64,000 nt of DNA from Limnephilus marmoratus (GCA_917880885.1 OU862916.1:47404831-47468830), one strand, 5' to 3'; counted from the first letter of the stretch, positions 30,133 to 41,311 are shown. Numbers and translations: made by a program. Notes: generated from the letters alone by a model not told the origin.

Positions 30133-33077
30133 AGGTACAATCACTCCGCTAGTGGAATTTAACGGTCAATGTCACCAGTTGAAAATTATTGTCGTCACCA
30201 GTGTTTCGGTCTCGATAGTAGGGCGTGATTTTATGGATCTGTTTAACGTGGGAATAAATGGAATCGTAAACAGCGTAAAACAGAATACTTTGAAGGAGCG
30301 GGTAGTAAAAAAATTTACAGAAGTTTTTACGGATAAACTAGGTAAATTTAATAAGTACGAAGTGAATTTAACCTTAAAGGATACCGCCATTCCGATATTT
30401 CGTAATCACAGAATAATGCCGTTCGCTTTGAAAGAGAAAGTTGAAAGTGAGTTAAATAATTTACTGTCAGACGGTATTATAGAACAAGTTCAATATAGTG
30501 ATTTTGCAAGTCCGATTGTTCCAGTGATTAAGAAAAATGGTAGCATTAGGTTATGTGGTGATTATAAATCAACAGTGAATAATCAGCTATTAGTTGACAA
30601 ATACCCATTAACTAGGATAGAGGAGCTATTAACGAAAGTAAACGGTGGAAAAGTTTTTGCAAAAATTGATCTTAAATCGGCGTATAACCAATTTGTTTTA
30701 AAAAAGGAGTGTAGGCGTTTTACAACAATCAATACACATTTGTGGTTATTTCAGTATAAACGCTTAGTTTATGGGTTATCTCCAGCGCCGGCTATTTTTG
30801 CAAAAGCAATGGCAAATTGTTTGTCAGGATTACAGAACATGACGTTCTATTTGGATGATATTATCGTGATAGGAGAAGACGAAGACGATTTAGAGAAAAA
30901 CGTGTGTGTCGTTTTAGAAAGGTTAAAACATTGTAATTTAACAGTGAATAGTGACAAGTGTGAATTCAATTTAAAAGTTATTGAGTTTTTAGGTTATAAG
31001 ATAAGTGAACAAGGGATTCAACCGTGTCAACGGAATAAGGAAGCCATTTTAAATGCACCAGCACCTAGTGATTAAAATAATTTAAGAAGTTTGTTAGGTA
31101 TGATTAGTTATTATCGTAATTTTATTCCAAACATGGCAAATATATTGTCACCATTATACGAATTACTTAAGAAAGATGTTAAGTTTCAATGGGGTACGGA
31201 ACAAGAAAATAGTTTTGCGATAATTAAAAAAATATTAACTTCGGATAGGATTTTAACGCATTTTGACGAAAATATACCTGTGAAACTTGTCACAGATGGT
31301 AGTTTTAATGGGGTAGGAGCAACATTAATACATGTGTTTCAAAATGGCGTAGAAAGGCCAATAGGGTTCGCAAGCAGAACTTTAACTAAAGCGGAAAAGA
31401 ATTATTCTATTCTAGATATTGAAGCAACAGCAATTATTTTTGGGATTAAAAAGTTTTATCAATATTTGTACGGCAGAGAATTTATTTTAGCCGTGGATAA
31501 TCAGCCGTTAGTCAGAATTTTCGGTGAAAATAGGGAAGTTCCAAAAATCGCGGCTTCAAGGTTACAGAGGTATGCGGTTATGTTAGGTTGGTTCAATTTT
31601 AAGATTGAATATGTAAAATCGAAAAATAATTGTTCAGACTTTCTGAGCAGGTGTCCGATTGAAAAGGTTAGCTGTGAAGAATATATAGGGTCTGGTTACA
31701 TTAATTATTTCGAGAATAATGGGTTTAATTTGTCTTTAGACGTGATAAAAAGTGAAACCGAAAAGGATGATGTGTTAGGTCAAGTAAAAAAAATTCTTAT
31801 CGAAGGTTGGCCAGCATCAGTAAAAAAGGCACAAAATGGTAATTTTATTAGAATTTTTTGGGAAAAAAGGTTAGAATTGTCTTTGATAAATGGGTGTATT
31901 TTATATCAACATAGAGTTGTTGTTCCTGAGTCTTTAAGACAAGAGGTTTTAAAGATGTTACATAGATCTCATTTAGGAGTTTTTAAGACTAGAGGCATTG
32001 CAAAAAGCTTTGTCTGGTGGCCAAAAATTAATCAAGATTTGGAGAAAATAACGGAAAATTGTAGAGATTGTTTAGAAATTAAACCAGAATCACAAAAGAG
32101 TTCGTTAGCAGTGTGGCCATATGAACCTGAAGTATTTGAAGTATATGAAGGTTCAGGGTAAATATTGATCATGGTAGTTTATATAACAAAAACTTTTTAG
32201 TGGTGGTAGACTCTTCTTCAAAGTGGATTGAATGTCTGGTAGTAAACAGTCTGTCTTCAAAAGAAAATATCGAAATACTTCATAGATTATTTTCACAATT
32301 TGGTTTTCCAGCAACTTTAGTTAGTGATAATGGTACGTGTTTTTGTTCTGAGGATTTTGAAAATTTTTGTAAGAAAAATGGGATAGAACATATCACTAGT
32401 CCAGTCAACCACCCTAGTAGCAAGCTGAAAGTACGGTAAAGACTTGTAAAAATTTTCTTTAAAAAAATTGTAAACATAATAGATTTCCTTCAGATTATAA
32501 AGAAATGTTAGGTAACTTTTTAACAGACTATAGGAATACCGTTCACGCAACAACAGGGTGTGAGCCATCTGTATTATTAATGGGTAGAAAAATTAGAACA
32601 GTATTTAACTCTCTGATTCCAAGGAAAGTTGAGGATAGAACGGGTAGTTCAGGTTCTACTCGACGAAACAAAGTAATACAAAAGGTTACTCAGAGCCAAA
32701 ACAATCAGAAAAAACAATATAAGGGTAGAGTTAAATCAGGTTTTAATGTAGGTCAGAAAGTAATGACTAGAGATTTCAGATCTCAGGGTAATAGGTTATG
32801 GGTCCCTGGGGTTATTGTTGATAAAAAAGGTAGCAAAATATATTTCATAAAAATTAACAAGTCTAATATGGTGTGGAAAAGACATTTAGACCAGGTAAAG
32901 AAATTATATGTTTCATGGCAGGAGGAAGATAACCAGGAATTCGGCGCGTCTGACACGTTGGAATTGTCGACGGACGAATTAGATCTCTCCGGTATGTTAC
33001 GTAATAGAAGTGTCTCTAATTCTGTTTCTCCATGTTTCAGGTCTAACCCGTGGCAGGGAAGGCTTCGTCCAAGGTGA
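30133..33077 (+). pseudogene. Gypsy-1 Pol (protease end, RT, RNase H, integrase), decayed
   Basis: The protease tail (VSIVGRDFMDLF) is followed by the RT (PIVPVIKKNGSIRLCGDYK, FAKIDLKSAYNQ, TFYLDDIIVIG with the catalytic LDD). A stop at 31073-31075 interrupts before LLGMISYYRNF. RNase H (KLVTDGSFNGVGATLI, FILAVDNQPLV) and the integrase zinc region lie at 31091-32161. A frameshift follows, then the integrase core (ECLVVN, LVSDNGTCFCSEDFENF) at 32200-32439 and the C-terminal part at 32505-33077. At least one stop and two shifts make it inactive. Confidence 0.9.
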
Positions 33078-33274
33078 GAGTACTTCGCAGTCTAGAAGGA
33101 GGATGGGACGGACGAAACGGAGAGAAAGGAAACAGAAGGAACGGGGGGAAAAAATGTTGTGTTAATTTTAAATATATAATGTATAAAATATGAAATATTT
33201 AAAATATGTATGAAATATGTAGATATAGGAAATGGAATTTGTAGTTAGAAATCTCCAATTTTAGTAGGGGAGGA

Positions 33275-33500
33275 TGTAAGAGAGGTTTTTGGGTGGCACA
33301 CCTGCTTCCTGTACATGCAAGAGCGAGACAGGAGATCTCACTATAAAAGGAGATGAAGACATCTCCTCGCTCTCTTTCTCTACCGCCAGCACAATAGATA
33401 GGACGTTACAATAGACAATATGTTACAATAAATGTTCATCTCGCCAATCGCGTATTAATTACTAAAGACCTAAGCCTACACTCCGAGTCTGTAAATAACA
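33275..33500 (+). repeat. 3' LTR of Gypsy-1
   Basis: 226 bp, nearly identical to 19274-19499 with a handful of substitutions (for example GTACATGCAAGAGCG versus GTAAATGCAAGAGTG). This suggests a fairly recent insertion relative to its broken coding region. Confidence 0.9.
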
Positions 33501-33665
33501 CCAAGTATTTGAAGCCAACTTCAGCATTGAAAATACGAATAAAAAAGGAATAAAAAAACCACGTTAATTGGAAATTAAGGTGTCTATTTTTGTCCAGGTC
33601 TACCTTCTCTAAACTGAATCGCTTACAACAAACCTTTTAATATAAAATTTTATTTTATATATATA

Positions 33666-33884
33666 TATAATAAGTTGAGAGGTTTAATTAATTTATAAAT
33701 AAAACACTTGTGTTGCAAAATTTTTTAACAAAGAAACGACATATATGTTTATTTATATCACTTTTCTTTGAATGGTTTCTTCTAACAATCAAATAATAGC
33801 AAAAACAAAACAAGTGACAATTGATAATTGCATTCTAACTAACACTACATGATTCAAATTTAAATGGAATATATTTCCTTTACA
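33666..33884 (-). repeat. 3' LTR of Gypsy-2
   Basis: 219 bp. It differs from the other LTR by a few substitutions (for example AAGTGACAATTG versus AAGTCACAGTTG). The inner end lacks a canonical CA. Confidence 0.85.
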
Positions 33885-33925
33885 TCTCCCCCCCCCCCCT
33901 CGGGAAAGAAAATTATTGCAAAAAT

Positions 33926-34094
33926 TTTCATTCATCTTCGATATCCTCTTCATGGTTCATCAATGCAGGTGCTGGAATTAATTTCGAGATGTGGAAAAAA
34001 TTTGATTCTAATTTTTGTCGACCAGTGTTTATTTTGTAAATTGAGTTTGATAATTTTTCTATGATTTTGTAGGGTCCGATTCTTAATTCCGAGC
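33926..34094 (-). pseudogene. Gypsy-2 integrase C-terminal end
   Basis: Beyond the LINE insertion the minus strand reads LRIGPYKIIEKLSNSIYKI and ends at a stop near 33926, a typical Gypsy integrase C-terminal (GPY/F) module. About 70 residues expected between the core and this module are missing, so the LINE event probably came with a deletion. Confidence 0.75.
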
Positions 34095-35213
34095 TTTTTT
34101 TTTTTTTTTTTTACATTAACTCCACACAGGAGGCCCTGAGGAAAATAATTTCCCTCAGGGCCTATGTCATCTGGGATGCTGTGTGGAGAGTCTTTTTGAG
34201 GAGAGGAAGGAATGAACATTGGTCTTGAAGAGACCCATGTTGTAGGAAGGAGGAAACACAGAGGCCGGCAAATCATTCCACAGCCGAGCTGTTGAACACA
34301 AGAACGAGTCGAAGAAACGACCCGTTCTCATGTGACAAATGTCAACCGTGTACAAATGTTGGGCACGCGTTTGGCGTGTTTCCCGACTATGCACCGGTGC
34401 CGAAGGGATCAATGATGCTAGTTCTTCAGAGCATCTTCCATTGTAATACCGGTAGAACAAGGATAGCATTCCCACCCGACGCCTGTGCTCTAAAGATTGC
34501 AATCCGTCTGTTAAGATGGGAGAATCTATCAAACGGACCGCCCGTTTCTGCACAGAGTCGAGGGTATTTTTCAGGTATTTTGGAGCTCCAGACCAGAGAT
34601 GGCTGCCAAATTCAACCGTGGGGCGTACTTGTGATTTGTACAAGGTTAGCAGTTGTGTACTATTAAAGTATCTGCGGGCCCTGTACAGTACGCCCAGTTT
34701 TTGGGAGGCTAACTTTACTCTGGCTTCGATGGAGCCCCCATACCTGAGCTGGTCACTTAGGGTTACACCAAGCATATCAATGGAGGGCCTGTTCGGAAGA
34801 TTGCTTCCGTTGAAAGAGACTAGATTTTCATTTCGATCCCTTTTAGACGTAATCAGACAAGATTGGGTCTTTGAAACATTAAATTCAACGAGGTTATTTT
34901 TACCCCAAGAGAAAACACTCTCGAGGTAACCGTCCATTCTTTGCTTCAAAGCCCTACGAGCTGTTGGAGTTTGTGAGCCCTTTGGGGGCTTGTCAAACAA
35001 AAAGCTATCATGAACTGTACTGTCATCCGCGTAACAGTGAATTGGTGCACATGACAAAAGGTCGTTGATGTGCAACAAAAACAAAGTCGGAGACAGAACC
35101 GATCCCTGCGGGACGCCAGCATTTATCGAGTGTGAGGAAGAAGTGAAACCATCGACTACCGTCTGAATCGACCTCTCCCTCAAGAAGTCGGCAATCCACA
35201 TACACAAGGATGC
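34095..35213 (-). mobile_element. 5'-truncated LINE inserted in Gypsy-2
   Basis: The poly-A tail (T run 34095-34112 on the plus strand) and 3' UTR are on the minus strand. The 5' break is within the RT. Its last 90 bp match the tail of the SINE at 24601-24940. No target duplication is visible. Confidence 0.85.
34167..35207 (-). pseudogene. LINE ORF2 C-terminal half (RT), open but 5'-truncated
   Basis: 346 codons are open. AGVPQGSVLSPTLF and IHCYADDSTVHD (catalytic YADD) identify the RT palm. NSTQLLTLYKSQVRPTVEFG and HLWSGAPKYL belong to the thumb and connection region, and RFFDSFLCSTARLWNDLPAS is the C-terminal signature seen in several APE-type LINEs. It lacks the endonuclease and fingers, so it cannot act alone, though its frame is intact to the stop. 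Confidence 0.85.
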
Positions 35214-35215
35214 GC

Positions 35216-38200
35216 ATATTCAGTTACGGTGTGCTCCGTTTCATTATAGTTTTTTACACAATTACGCGCTATAGTTGTCCAAGCCACTTTTCAGTCATTT
35301 TTATTGATTTTGCATCTAATTTTATTGACCAGCGCCAGCGTTTGATTTGATCTTTCATTTAATCCATTTGAGAAAGGTGAGTTTACTGCAGTAAAAATTA
35401 TTGGAATATTTTTTTCATCCAAATTTTTTTTGAATTCTCTAGAATTAAGACCCGGGTATTGGTCTGAGAGTATCATGCCAATGTCATTAGTTTCTGTGGA
35501 GTTTAAGAGTTGATGAAATCATTGGTATTTTGAGTTTTTGACGTCAAAATATATGCAAACCTCGTGAAATGATCTGATAGCAGGTGCAAGTATCTCTTTG
35601 TTGACCGTGAACCCTCAAAACCGCCTATCGTATCAATGGAACATATTTCAAAAGGTTTTTTTGCGGGACCCAAGTAGGACATCAATCCATATTTGTTTTG
35701 ACCTCTTGATTTGTTCTTTAAACATACTGCACAACTTTCGCAAGTTTTCTTTATATTGTTTGTCATGTTTTCTGATGTGTATCATGAGCTTATCATTTTT
35801 TGCATTTGATTAATTCCTATGTGACCTAGGTCTGTATGAACATTTTTGATGAAGTCTATGCTGAATTTTTCTGATAGAATTATTTAAAAAAAAAATTTTT
35901 AACTTTCTTGTAATAAACATTATTCTTCGATAACAATTTATCTCTCCTGCACTGTATCTTCTCATTTTTTGACCTAATCTTTTAAGATATCTTCTAATTT
36001 TATTAAGTTGACAACTTTTAATTGCTCATCTTGGTTCTCATCTGGTTCTAAGACTGGGTTTCTGCTTAGACAATCAGCTTCAATATTATATTTTCCTGGA
36101 GAATATTTAATTGAAAATCATATTGGGATAGGTAATATGTTAAGTCACTCAGCTCTTCATCGTTTCTAGATTAGAGATTCATATTTTCCAGTGGTTTGTG
36201 ATCTGAATAAACTGTAAACGGTTTACCTATCAACCAGTACTGCCAGTATCTCACTGCTTCTTTTATAGCTAAGCATTCTAAGTAAATTGCTTTTTTCTTT
36301 TTCTGGGCGCCATTTAATTTTTTCGAAAAGTAAGCAACAGGTTTTTCTTTTCCATCAGATTTTGTCTGTTTTAAAACAGCTCCAACACCCTCTAGAGAAG
36401 CATCTGTATATATATTAATTGGTAAATCTTGATCAAAAATTTCCAAGCTCGGTTGTGAGCATATTAGGTTTTTCATCGTTTCAAAAGCATTTTGGCATAT
36501 ATCAGTCCAAATAAACTTTTGATTTTTCCTTAATAAATTATGCAAAGGATCTAGTATTATTGCACTCTTCGGAATGATAAAAGTTGATTTTTCCTAGAAA
36601 TTGTCTCACATTTTTCTGTATTTTTGGAATAGGAAAATTCTTTATTGAAATCAAATTATCCTTTACTGGGTTGACTGAATTATTCTGAATTATATGACCC
36701 AGATATTTTATCATGTCTGACGCAAACGTGCAATTTGTAAATATTAATCTAAAACCTTCTGTTTTTATTGCATTCAGCAGCTTTGTCAGATGATCAATGT
36801 GTTCAGCAAAAGTTTTTGAAAAAATAAGAATGTCATCTATGTAATTGATAGCAAATTCGTTTAGTTTATATTTTCTCAATATATTGCTTAATATCCTCTG
36901 AAAAATTTCCCGAGAAGTCTTCAAACCAAAAGGCAGGCAGGTCCATTGATAATTTCCCTCCTGTGTTACAAATCCTGTTTTTTTTTCTTCAATCCGCAAC
37001 GGAATAGACCAAAAGGTTGAGTTTATATCCAGCGTTGAAAGAAATTTGCAATTTCTGGTCTTTGTCATTAGGTCTTCAATCAATGGAAATGGTTGAGCTT
37101 GAGGTACTACTATTTTATTTAAGTCTCTGAAGTTTATGCATAATCTGGATCTTTTGTTTTCTTCTTTTTTAAATGCTAGAGTAACCGGTGCAGCAAATGG
37201 ACTGTACGACTCTTCTATCAGTTTATTGTCTAATAATTTTGCTATTTGCTCTTCTATTTCCTTTTTATCTTCTACACTGCATCTGTAAGGCCTCTTACTA
37301 CAATATTTATCCACTAATAAGTCTATCTTCGCTTCATATCCATTAACAGTGCCAACATCATATTTACTCTTCGCAAACACTGATGTGTATTTGTCTATTA
37401 GTTCATTTATTTCTGTTTTTTGATAATTATTTTAATGATTTATTGTTATTTTTAAATCTTCTTCTTTAACATGTTCGTTAAAATTAATTCTGTGTTTTTC
37501 TATATGTTTTAATTCAGTATTCGTTTTCGTATCTGTAGAATCTTTTTCTTTTTTATTTCTATTATTCAGGAAGAGTTTCTGTGATATTTGTAAGTCTTTA
37601 CTTTGAATAAGTTTGAAGTCTTTCATCTCTAAATCTCTCTTTATCTTTTATCTCCAATCAAAAAATCATATTTAAATAAATGAAGACAATATAAGCGAAA
37701 CTCAATCGATAATTTGTAAACAAAAAATCAGAAAAACATATTGACACCTCTGGGACTCGAACCCAGGACCTCTTGCTTTCCGGGCAAAGCATTCGGAAAG
37801 CAATAGGTCCTGGGTTCGAGTCCCAGAGGTGTCAATATGTTTTTCTGATTTTTTGTTTCCAAATTTTCGATTGAGTTTCGCATATATTGTCTTCATTTAT
37901 TTAAATATTACAATTTGAGGTTTTACTCATAAAGTTAAAATAAAAAATAAAATAAAAAAAAATCATACTTGAAATTGTGTTCATCAATAATGTACACATC
38001 AACATTTTTCTCCAATTCAATTTTTTTTTTATCCTTAACGTTGTCAAACCACTCGTCTTTTTAACACCATTAATCGTTACTAAATTTGCTTCATTCAAAT
38101 TGTTTCCTTTTCCTTTTATTTTCAATAACTTGGAATTAATTAGAGAAACATTTGAACCCGAGTCATAATTTCCGTATATTTTTAATTTATCATTTAGTAA

Positions 38201-38251
38201 TAGTTTGACTTTTATTAATGGCGCTACTATTAGTTTTTTGATCATTTTCAT
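35216..38251 (-). pseudogene. Gypsy-2 protease, RT, RNase H and integrase core, decayed
   Basis: Protease NYDSGSNVSLINSKLLK is at 37901-38251. A palindromic element interrupts at 37671-37907. RT at 36538-37380 has RLCINFRDLNKIV, STLDINSTFW, LPFGLKTSREIFQ and INYIDDILIFS (catalytic IDD; one upstream Asp seems present). RNase H is at 36171-36545 (INIYTDASLEGVGAVL, YSDHKPLE). Integrase zinc region and core are at 35503-35766 (CAVCLKNKSRGQ, ICSIDTIGGF, DHFTRFAYI) and 35222-35476 (MILSDQYPGLNS, NGLNERSNQTL). Several shifts and stops are present. Confidence 0.85.
37671..37907. mobile_element. Palindromic element with inverted tRNA-like halves (1)
   Basis: Two arms of about 110 bp are inverted around a centre near 37786. 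Each arm carries a tRNA 3'-half-like stretch with the B box GGTTCGAGTCCCAGAGGTGT, and outer arms with TCAATATGTTTTTCTGA and GACAATATA. It lies between protease and RT of Gypsy-2. No protein is encoded. Confidence 0.85.
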
Positions 38252-39352
38252 TTAACTCAGTCTCTATCACTGAATTGCTCACATGTTTAATGGCATTTCT
38301 CTTAAATTTTTCATCCTCTTTTGTTTTGAACCAGCATGTAGCTTCAGGGTGGTAACGAATGCCCTTATTCAATTTTTCACAAATTTTACATGGATTTTTA
38401 CCCCCATTTTTATTATGTTCTGAATTTCCAAATGTTCTCTTATTCATAAATCTTTTTTTTTGTTGACCATATGTTCATACTTGTTTACTTCATTAAACAA
38501 ATCTACAGTATCTTGTAATCCTTCTCTATCGATCTTGTTAAGTATGAATTCTGGTAGTCCGGAAGCAACGAGATCGGTGTCAATTGATCTTCTCATATCC
38601 AATAGAAGTTTTTCTTTTCTCATAGCATAATCCAACAGAGAACCATCTTTGTATCTAAATGATAGTGCATATGTGACAGGGTTCCATCCTTTGTTTGCAA
38701 ATGATTCACAGAATTTGTTTTTCCATGTTGACTACTCTGAGTTCATTGTTAGTTTTATAATCATGGAACTGTACCAGTCTGTACAAGATTTATACATGAA
38801 CAATCTGAGTATTTCTATTTTTTTTCCATCCATGGTCACATCAAACCGCAAACATTCTTTTTCAAACACTTCTATCCACTGGCTTGCTTTTGTATTTTTA
38901 GTACAGAATTTTTCTATAACAAACTTCTCAGCAATGTTTTTTAAGCTCTGTTGCTTCTCTTCCATTAACTTTTCAATCAATTTACCTAATGCATCTTCTT
39001 TTTGATGTACTTGTAAACTTTTTTCGTCCAATTCTTCGAGGTATTGGTCTCCGAACTGTAGGTTTCCATCTTCGTCTACACATGTTTTTTTTAGTTCTTC
39101 TGTCATGGTTACCCAGATTCTTCTAACCTGGTATCTTTTTTTCAAACTATTTTTTATTTTTCCAAAAGCACCACTTTTCATTATCTCCTGGTGATGGCTG
39201 GCGGATTGTAGCATTTCTGGTATTGTAAACACTTTTTCATCACTTGTGACTATTTTTGTAATGCTAATAATATTTGACCTGCCATCGCCTCCAGGTAATA
39301 GCGTAAATTCGAATTGAAGTTTCTCCATTTTTGGTTTAAAACGAAATGTCAT
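38190..39352 (-). pseudogene. Gypsy-2 Gag, fragmented
   Basis: Three minus-strand frames (38732-39352, 38444-38635, 38190-38447) read through a Gag-like protein. The first contains SQWIEVFEKECLRFDV and a C-terminal FMYKSCTDWY block typical of insect Gypsy capsids. The last has CKICEKLNKGIRYHPEATCW, a CCHC-like knuckle. Two frameshifts separate the pieces. Confidence 0.75.
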
Positions 39353-39354
39353 TT

Positions 39355-39573
39355 TATAATAAGTTGAGAGGTTTAATTAATTTATAAATAAAACACTTGT
39401 GTTGCAAAATTTTTTAACAAAGAAACGACATATATGTTTATTTATATCACTTTTCTTTGAATGGTTTCTTCTAACAATCAAATAATAGCAAAAACAAAAC
39501 AAGTCACAGTTGATAATTGCATTCTAACTGACACTACAGGATTCAAATTTAAATGGAATATATTTCCTTTACA
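39355..39573 (-). repeat. 5' LTR of Gypsy-2
   Basis: 219 bp, same length as the 3' copy. The Gag ATG (39352) lies only three bases past its inner end, which leaves almost no leader between LTR and gag. Confidence 0.85.
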
Positions 39574-39913
39574 TATATACGTTTATTTTTTTTACCTTTT
39601 CACCACATTCTAAACCTAAACGGTCTGACCTGAACACTCACTCCATTACTTATAAAATTAACATACAAAATAAACACAAATTATTAAAAACATTAAATGT
39701 GTCGTGGGGTGCATCTTATAAATAATATCATTTCTCATTCAGTAATTATTATTTATTTTAATTTTCTTCTATTTTCAACATTACAAAGGATAACAACCGA
39801 AACGTTTTTATATCATCCATAAGTGGATGTACTAAGTAAGTTATGTGAGTTCATCGTACGGAATAACAATATTTTCCAATTTGTTAAATGTTTTATCTAT
39901 CTACATATTTCAG
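39574..39913 (+). other. Distal intron sequence before exon 2
   Basis: Unique AT-rich intron DNA ending in the acceptor tract. An open frame from 39823 runs into exon 2 but reads through the intron and is not the gene start. Confidence 0.6.
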
Positions 39914-41268
39914 CGAACCTTGGAGCCATGGCATCCGGAACAGTCCTGGGCTGGTCAGCGCCCGCCATCCCCCGCCTCAAGGACCTGGAGTATGACTTCA
40001 CCGTATCGGAGTCTCAAGCCTCCTGGATCGGATCCTTGGCCATGTTAGGCGGAGCATTCGCCTGCATTCCCATGGGAATCGTCATGGACAAGATTGGAAG
40101 AAAATGGGCCACGCTGGGACCTTCCGTACCCTTTGTGATCGGTTGGATTCTTCTGGTTACCGCTGAGAATGTAGCCACGTTGATGGTCGGACGGTTCTTT
40201 GTCGGTTTCGCCGGGGGTGCATTCTGCGTCACGACTCCCATTTATACCAGTGAAATCGCTGAGGAATCGATGACAGGCACTCTCGGCACTTTCTTCCAGT
40301 TGATGGTCACTGTAGGAATCCTTTTCTCCTACACCGTTGGAAGCTATGTATCTCTCTTCGTTTTCAACCTAATCTGTATGGTTATTCCTATCATTTTTGC
40401 TGTTGTGTTCATCTTCATGCCTGAGACCCCATATTTCCTGATTACTCAGGATGAACACGATGAAGCTATTGCCGCTTTGATGAAATTGAGAGGAATGAAT
40501 AAAACGGATGCTGAAACTGAGGTTGGAAAAATCCACGACAAATATAATGAGGCTCAGAGAAATCCGACGACATATAAACAAAAGTTTTCGACTAAGCCTG
40601 CTGTGAAGGCTCTCGTTATTTGTTGTAGTTTGATGTTCTTCCAACAGTTCTCTGGAATCAATGCGTTTCTGTTTAATTTAGAAGAAATTTTCGAGTCTTC
40701 CGGGGCAGATATCTCCAGTAAAATATCCTCCATTATAATTGGCGCCGTCCAAGTGGCAGCTACCCTCATATCTACGGTGGTGGTGGAAAAAATGGGAAGG
40801 AAAGTGCTGCTTATGGTTTCAGGAGCGATGATGGGTATTTGCTGTGTCGCTCTCGGAGTGTTCTTTGATATTAAAAAGGACGGCACCGATCCTCAGCTCG
40901 TGGCCGACATATCCTGGCTTCCCCTCGTGTCCTTGTGCATATTCATTATAGCCTATTCTCTGGGCTACGGGCCAATCATCTGGATCGTGGCCGTGGAGTT
41001 GTGCAATCCGGATATCAAGGCCACTATCAGTTCCACGGACGGGACCCTCAACTGGGTCTTTGCCTTCATCGTCACCACCGTCTTCGCTGATATGGGAAAT
41101 GACGGGGCCTGTTGGTTCTTCGCTGCCATGTCGTTGGTCAGTGTTCCTCTCGTGTACTTTTTCGTTCCTGAAACCAAGGACCAAAAAAATGAAGAAATTG
41201 AACGCATTCTCGAAGAAGACCTGCCATGCAAAAAAAATAAATTATTTAAATGCTGTTTCTCTCGGTAA
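39914..41268 (+). CDS. Facilitated trehalose/sugar transporter (Tret1-like), main exon
   Basis: This is a Major Facilitator Superfamily sugar porter of the plasma membrane, likely moving trehalose or glucose by facilitated diffusion. With the first exon the protein has 471 residues and about 12 hydrophobic segments. Diagnostic motifs are MASGTVLGWSAPAIPRL in TM1, DKIGRK after TM2, GRFFVGFAGG in TM4, PETPYFL after TM6, QQFSGINAF in TM7, EKMGRK after TM8, SLGYGPIIWIVAVEL in TM10 and PETKDQ after TM12. GPIPW of the family is GPIIW here. The frame is intact and codon use is more GC-rich than the flanking DNA. The gene is not placed within an operon or cluster. Substrate choice cannot be read from sequence, and a related Tret1-like paralog is equally possible. 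Confidence 0.9.
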
Positions 41269-41305
41269 ATACACTTTGAAAATAATCATTATTATCCTTA
41301 ATGAG

Positions 41306-41311
41306 AATAAA
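41306..41311 (+). terminator. Polyadenylation signal of the transporter
   Basis: AATAAA lies 38 bp after the stop codon. The 3' UTR would then be short, ending near 41330. Confidence 0.6.

Larger units (their letters stand above)
19274..33500 (+). mobile_element. Gypsy-1 LTR retrotransposon, interrupted
   Basis: Two LTRs of 226 bp (19274-19499 and 33275-33500, TGTAAGAG...AATAACA) differ at few positions. A primer-site-like TGGCGCAGCC follows the 5' LTR and a polypurine tract (AGTAGGGGAGGA) precedes the 3' LTR. Gag and protease lie at 20032-21052 and pol resumes at 30133. The 9-kb gap is the hAT-like element and its cargo. The flanking 5-mers CCGAG and CCAAG differ at one base, so the target duplication is uncertain. 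Removing the cargo leaves about 5.1 kb, normal for Gypsy of the Mag type. Confidence 0.9.
33666..39573 (-). mobile_element. Gypsy-2 LTR retrotransposon, interrupted
   Basis: Two LTRs of 219 bp (33666-33884 and 39355-39573) begin TGTAAAGGAAATATA on the minus strand. The target duplication is TATA (33662-33665 and 39574-39577), fitting Gypsy-like elements that prefer TATA targets. A strong polypurine tract (GAG plus a G run plus AGA, 33885-33900) precedes the 3' LTR. Coding order on the minus strand is gag, protease, RT, RNase H, integrase. It is broken by a LINE fragment, a palindromic tRNA-like element and many shifts. Confidence 0.9.
18399..39913 (+). other. 21.5-kb intron of the transporter gene, filled with nested transposons
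   Basis: The boundaries are canonical GT (18399) and AG (39913), with the acceptor tract CATATTTCAG. About 20 kb of the 21,515 bp is Gypsy-1 with its nested cargo (19274-33500) and Gypsy-2 with its cargo (33666-39573). Without the transposons the intron would be roughly 1.4 kb. The elements lie in both orientations relative to the gene. Confidence 0.85.

Noticed and set aside
37702..37896. 64-codon ORF in the palindrome
   Set aside because: It is entirely an inverted tRNA-like repeat; GTRTQDL and GFESQ are typical translations of the B-box region.
39823..39913. Transporter start at 39823 giving a 481-residue protein
   Set aside because: The first 30 residues are AT-rich, lack likeness to transporters and include the splice acceptor. 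The exon at 18338-18398 supplies the conserved RKLPQYLAALA lead.
18338..41268. Bacterial-type systems (CRISPR, toxin-antitoxin, prophage)
   Set aside because: The whole window is insect nuclear DNA. The tandem arrays lack spacer structure and no such genes are present.
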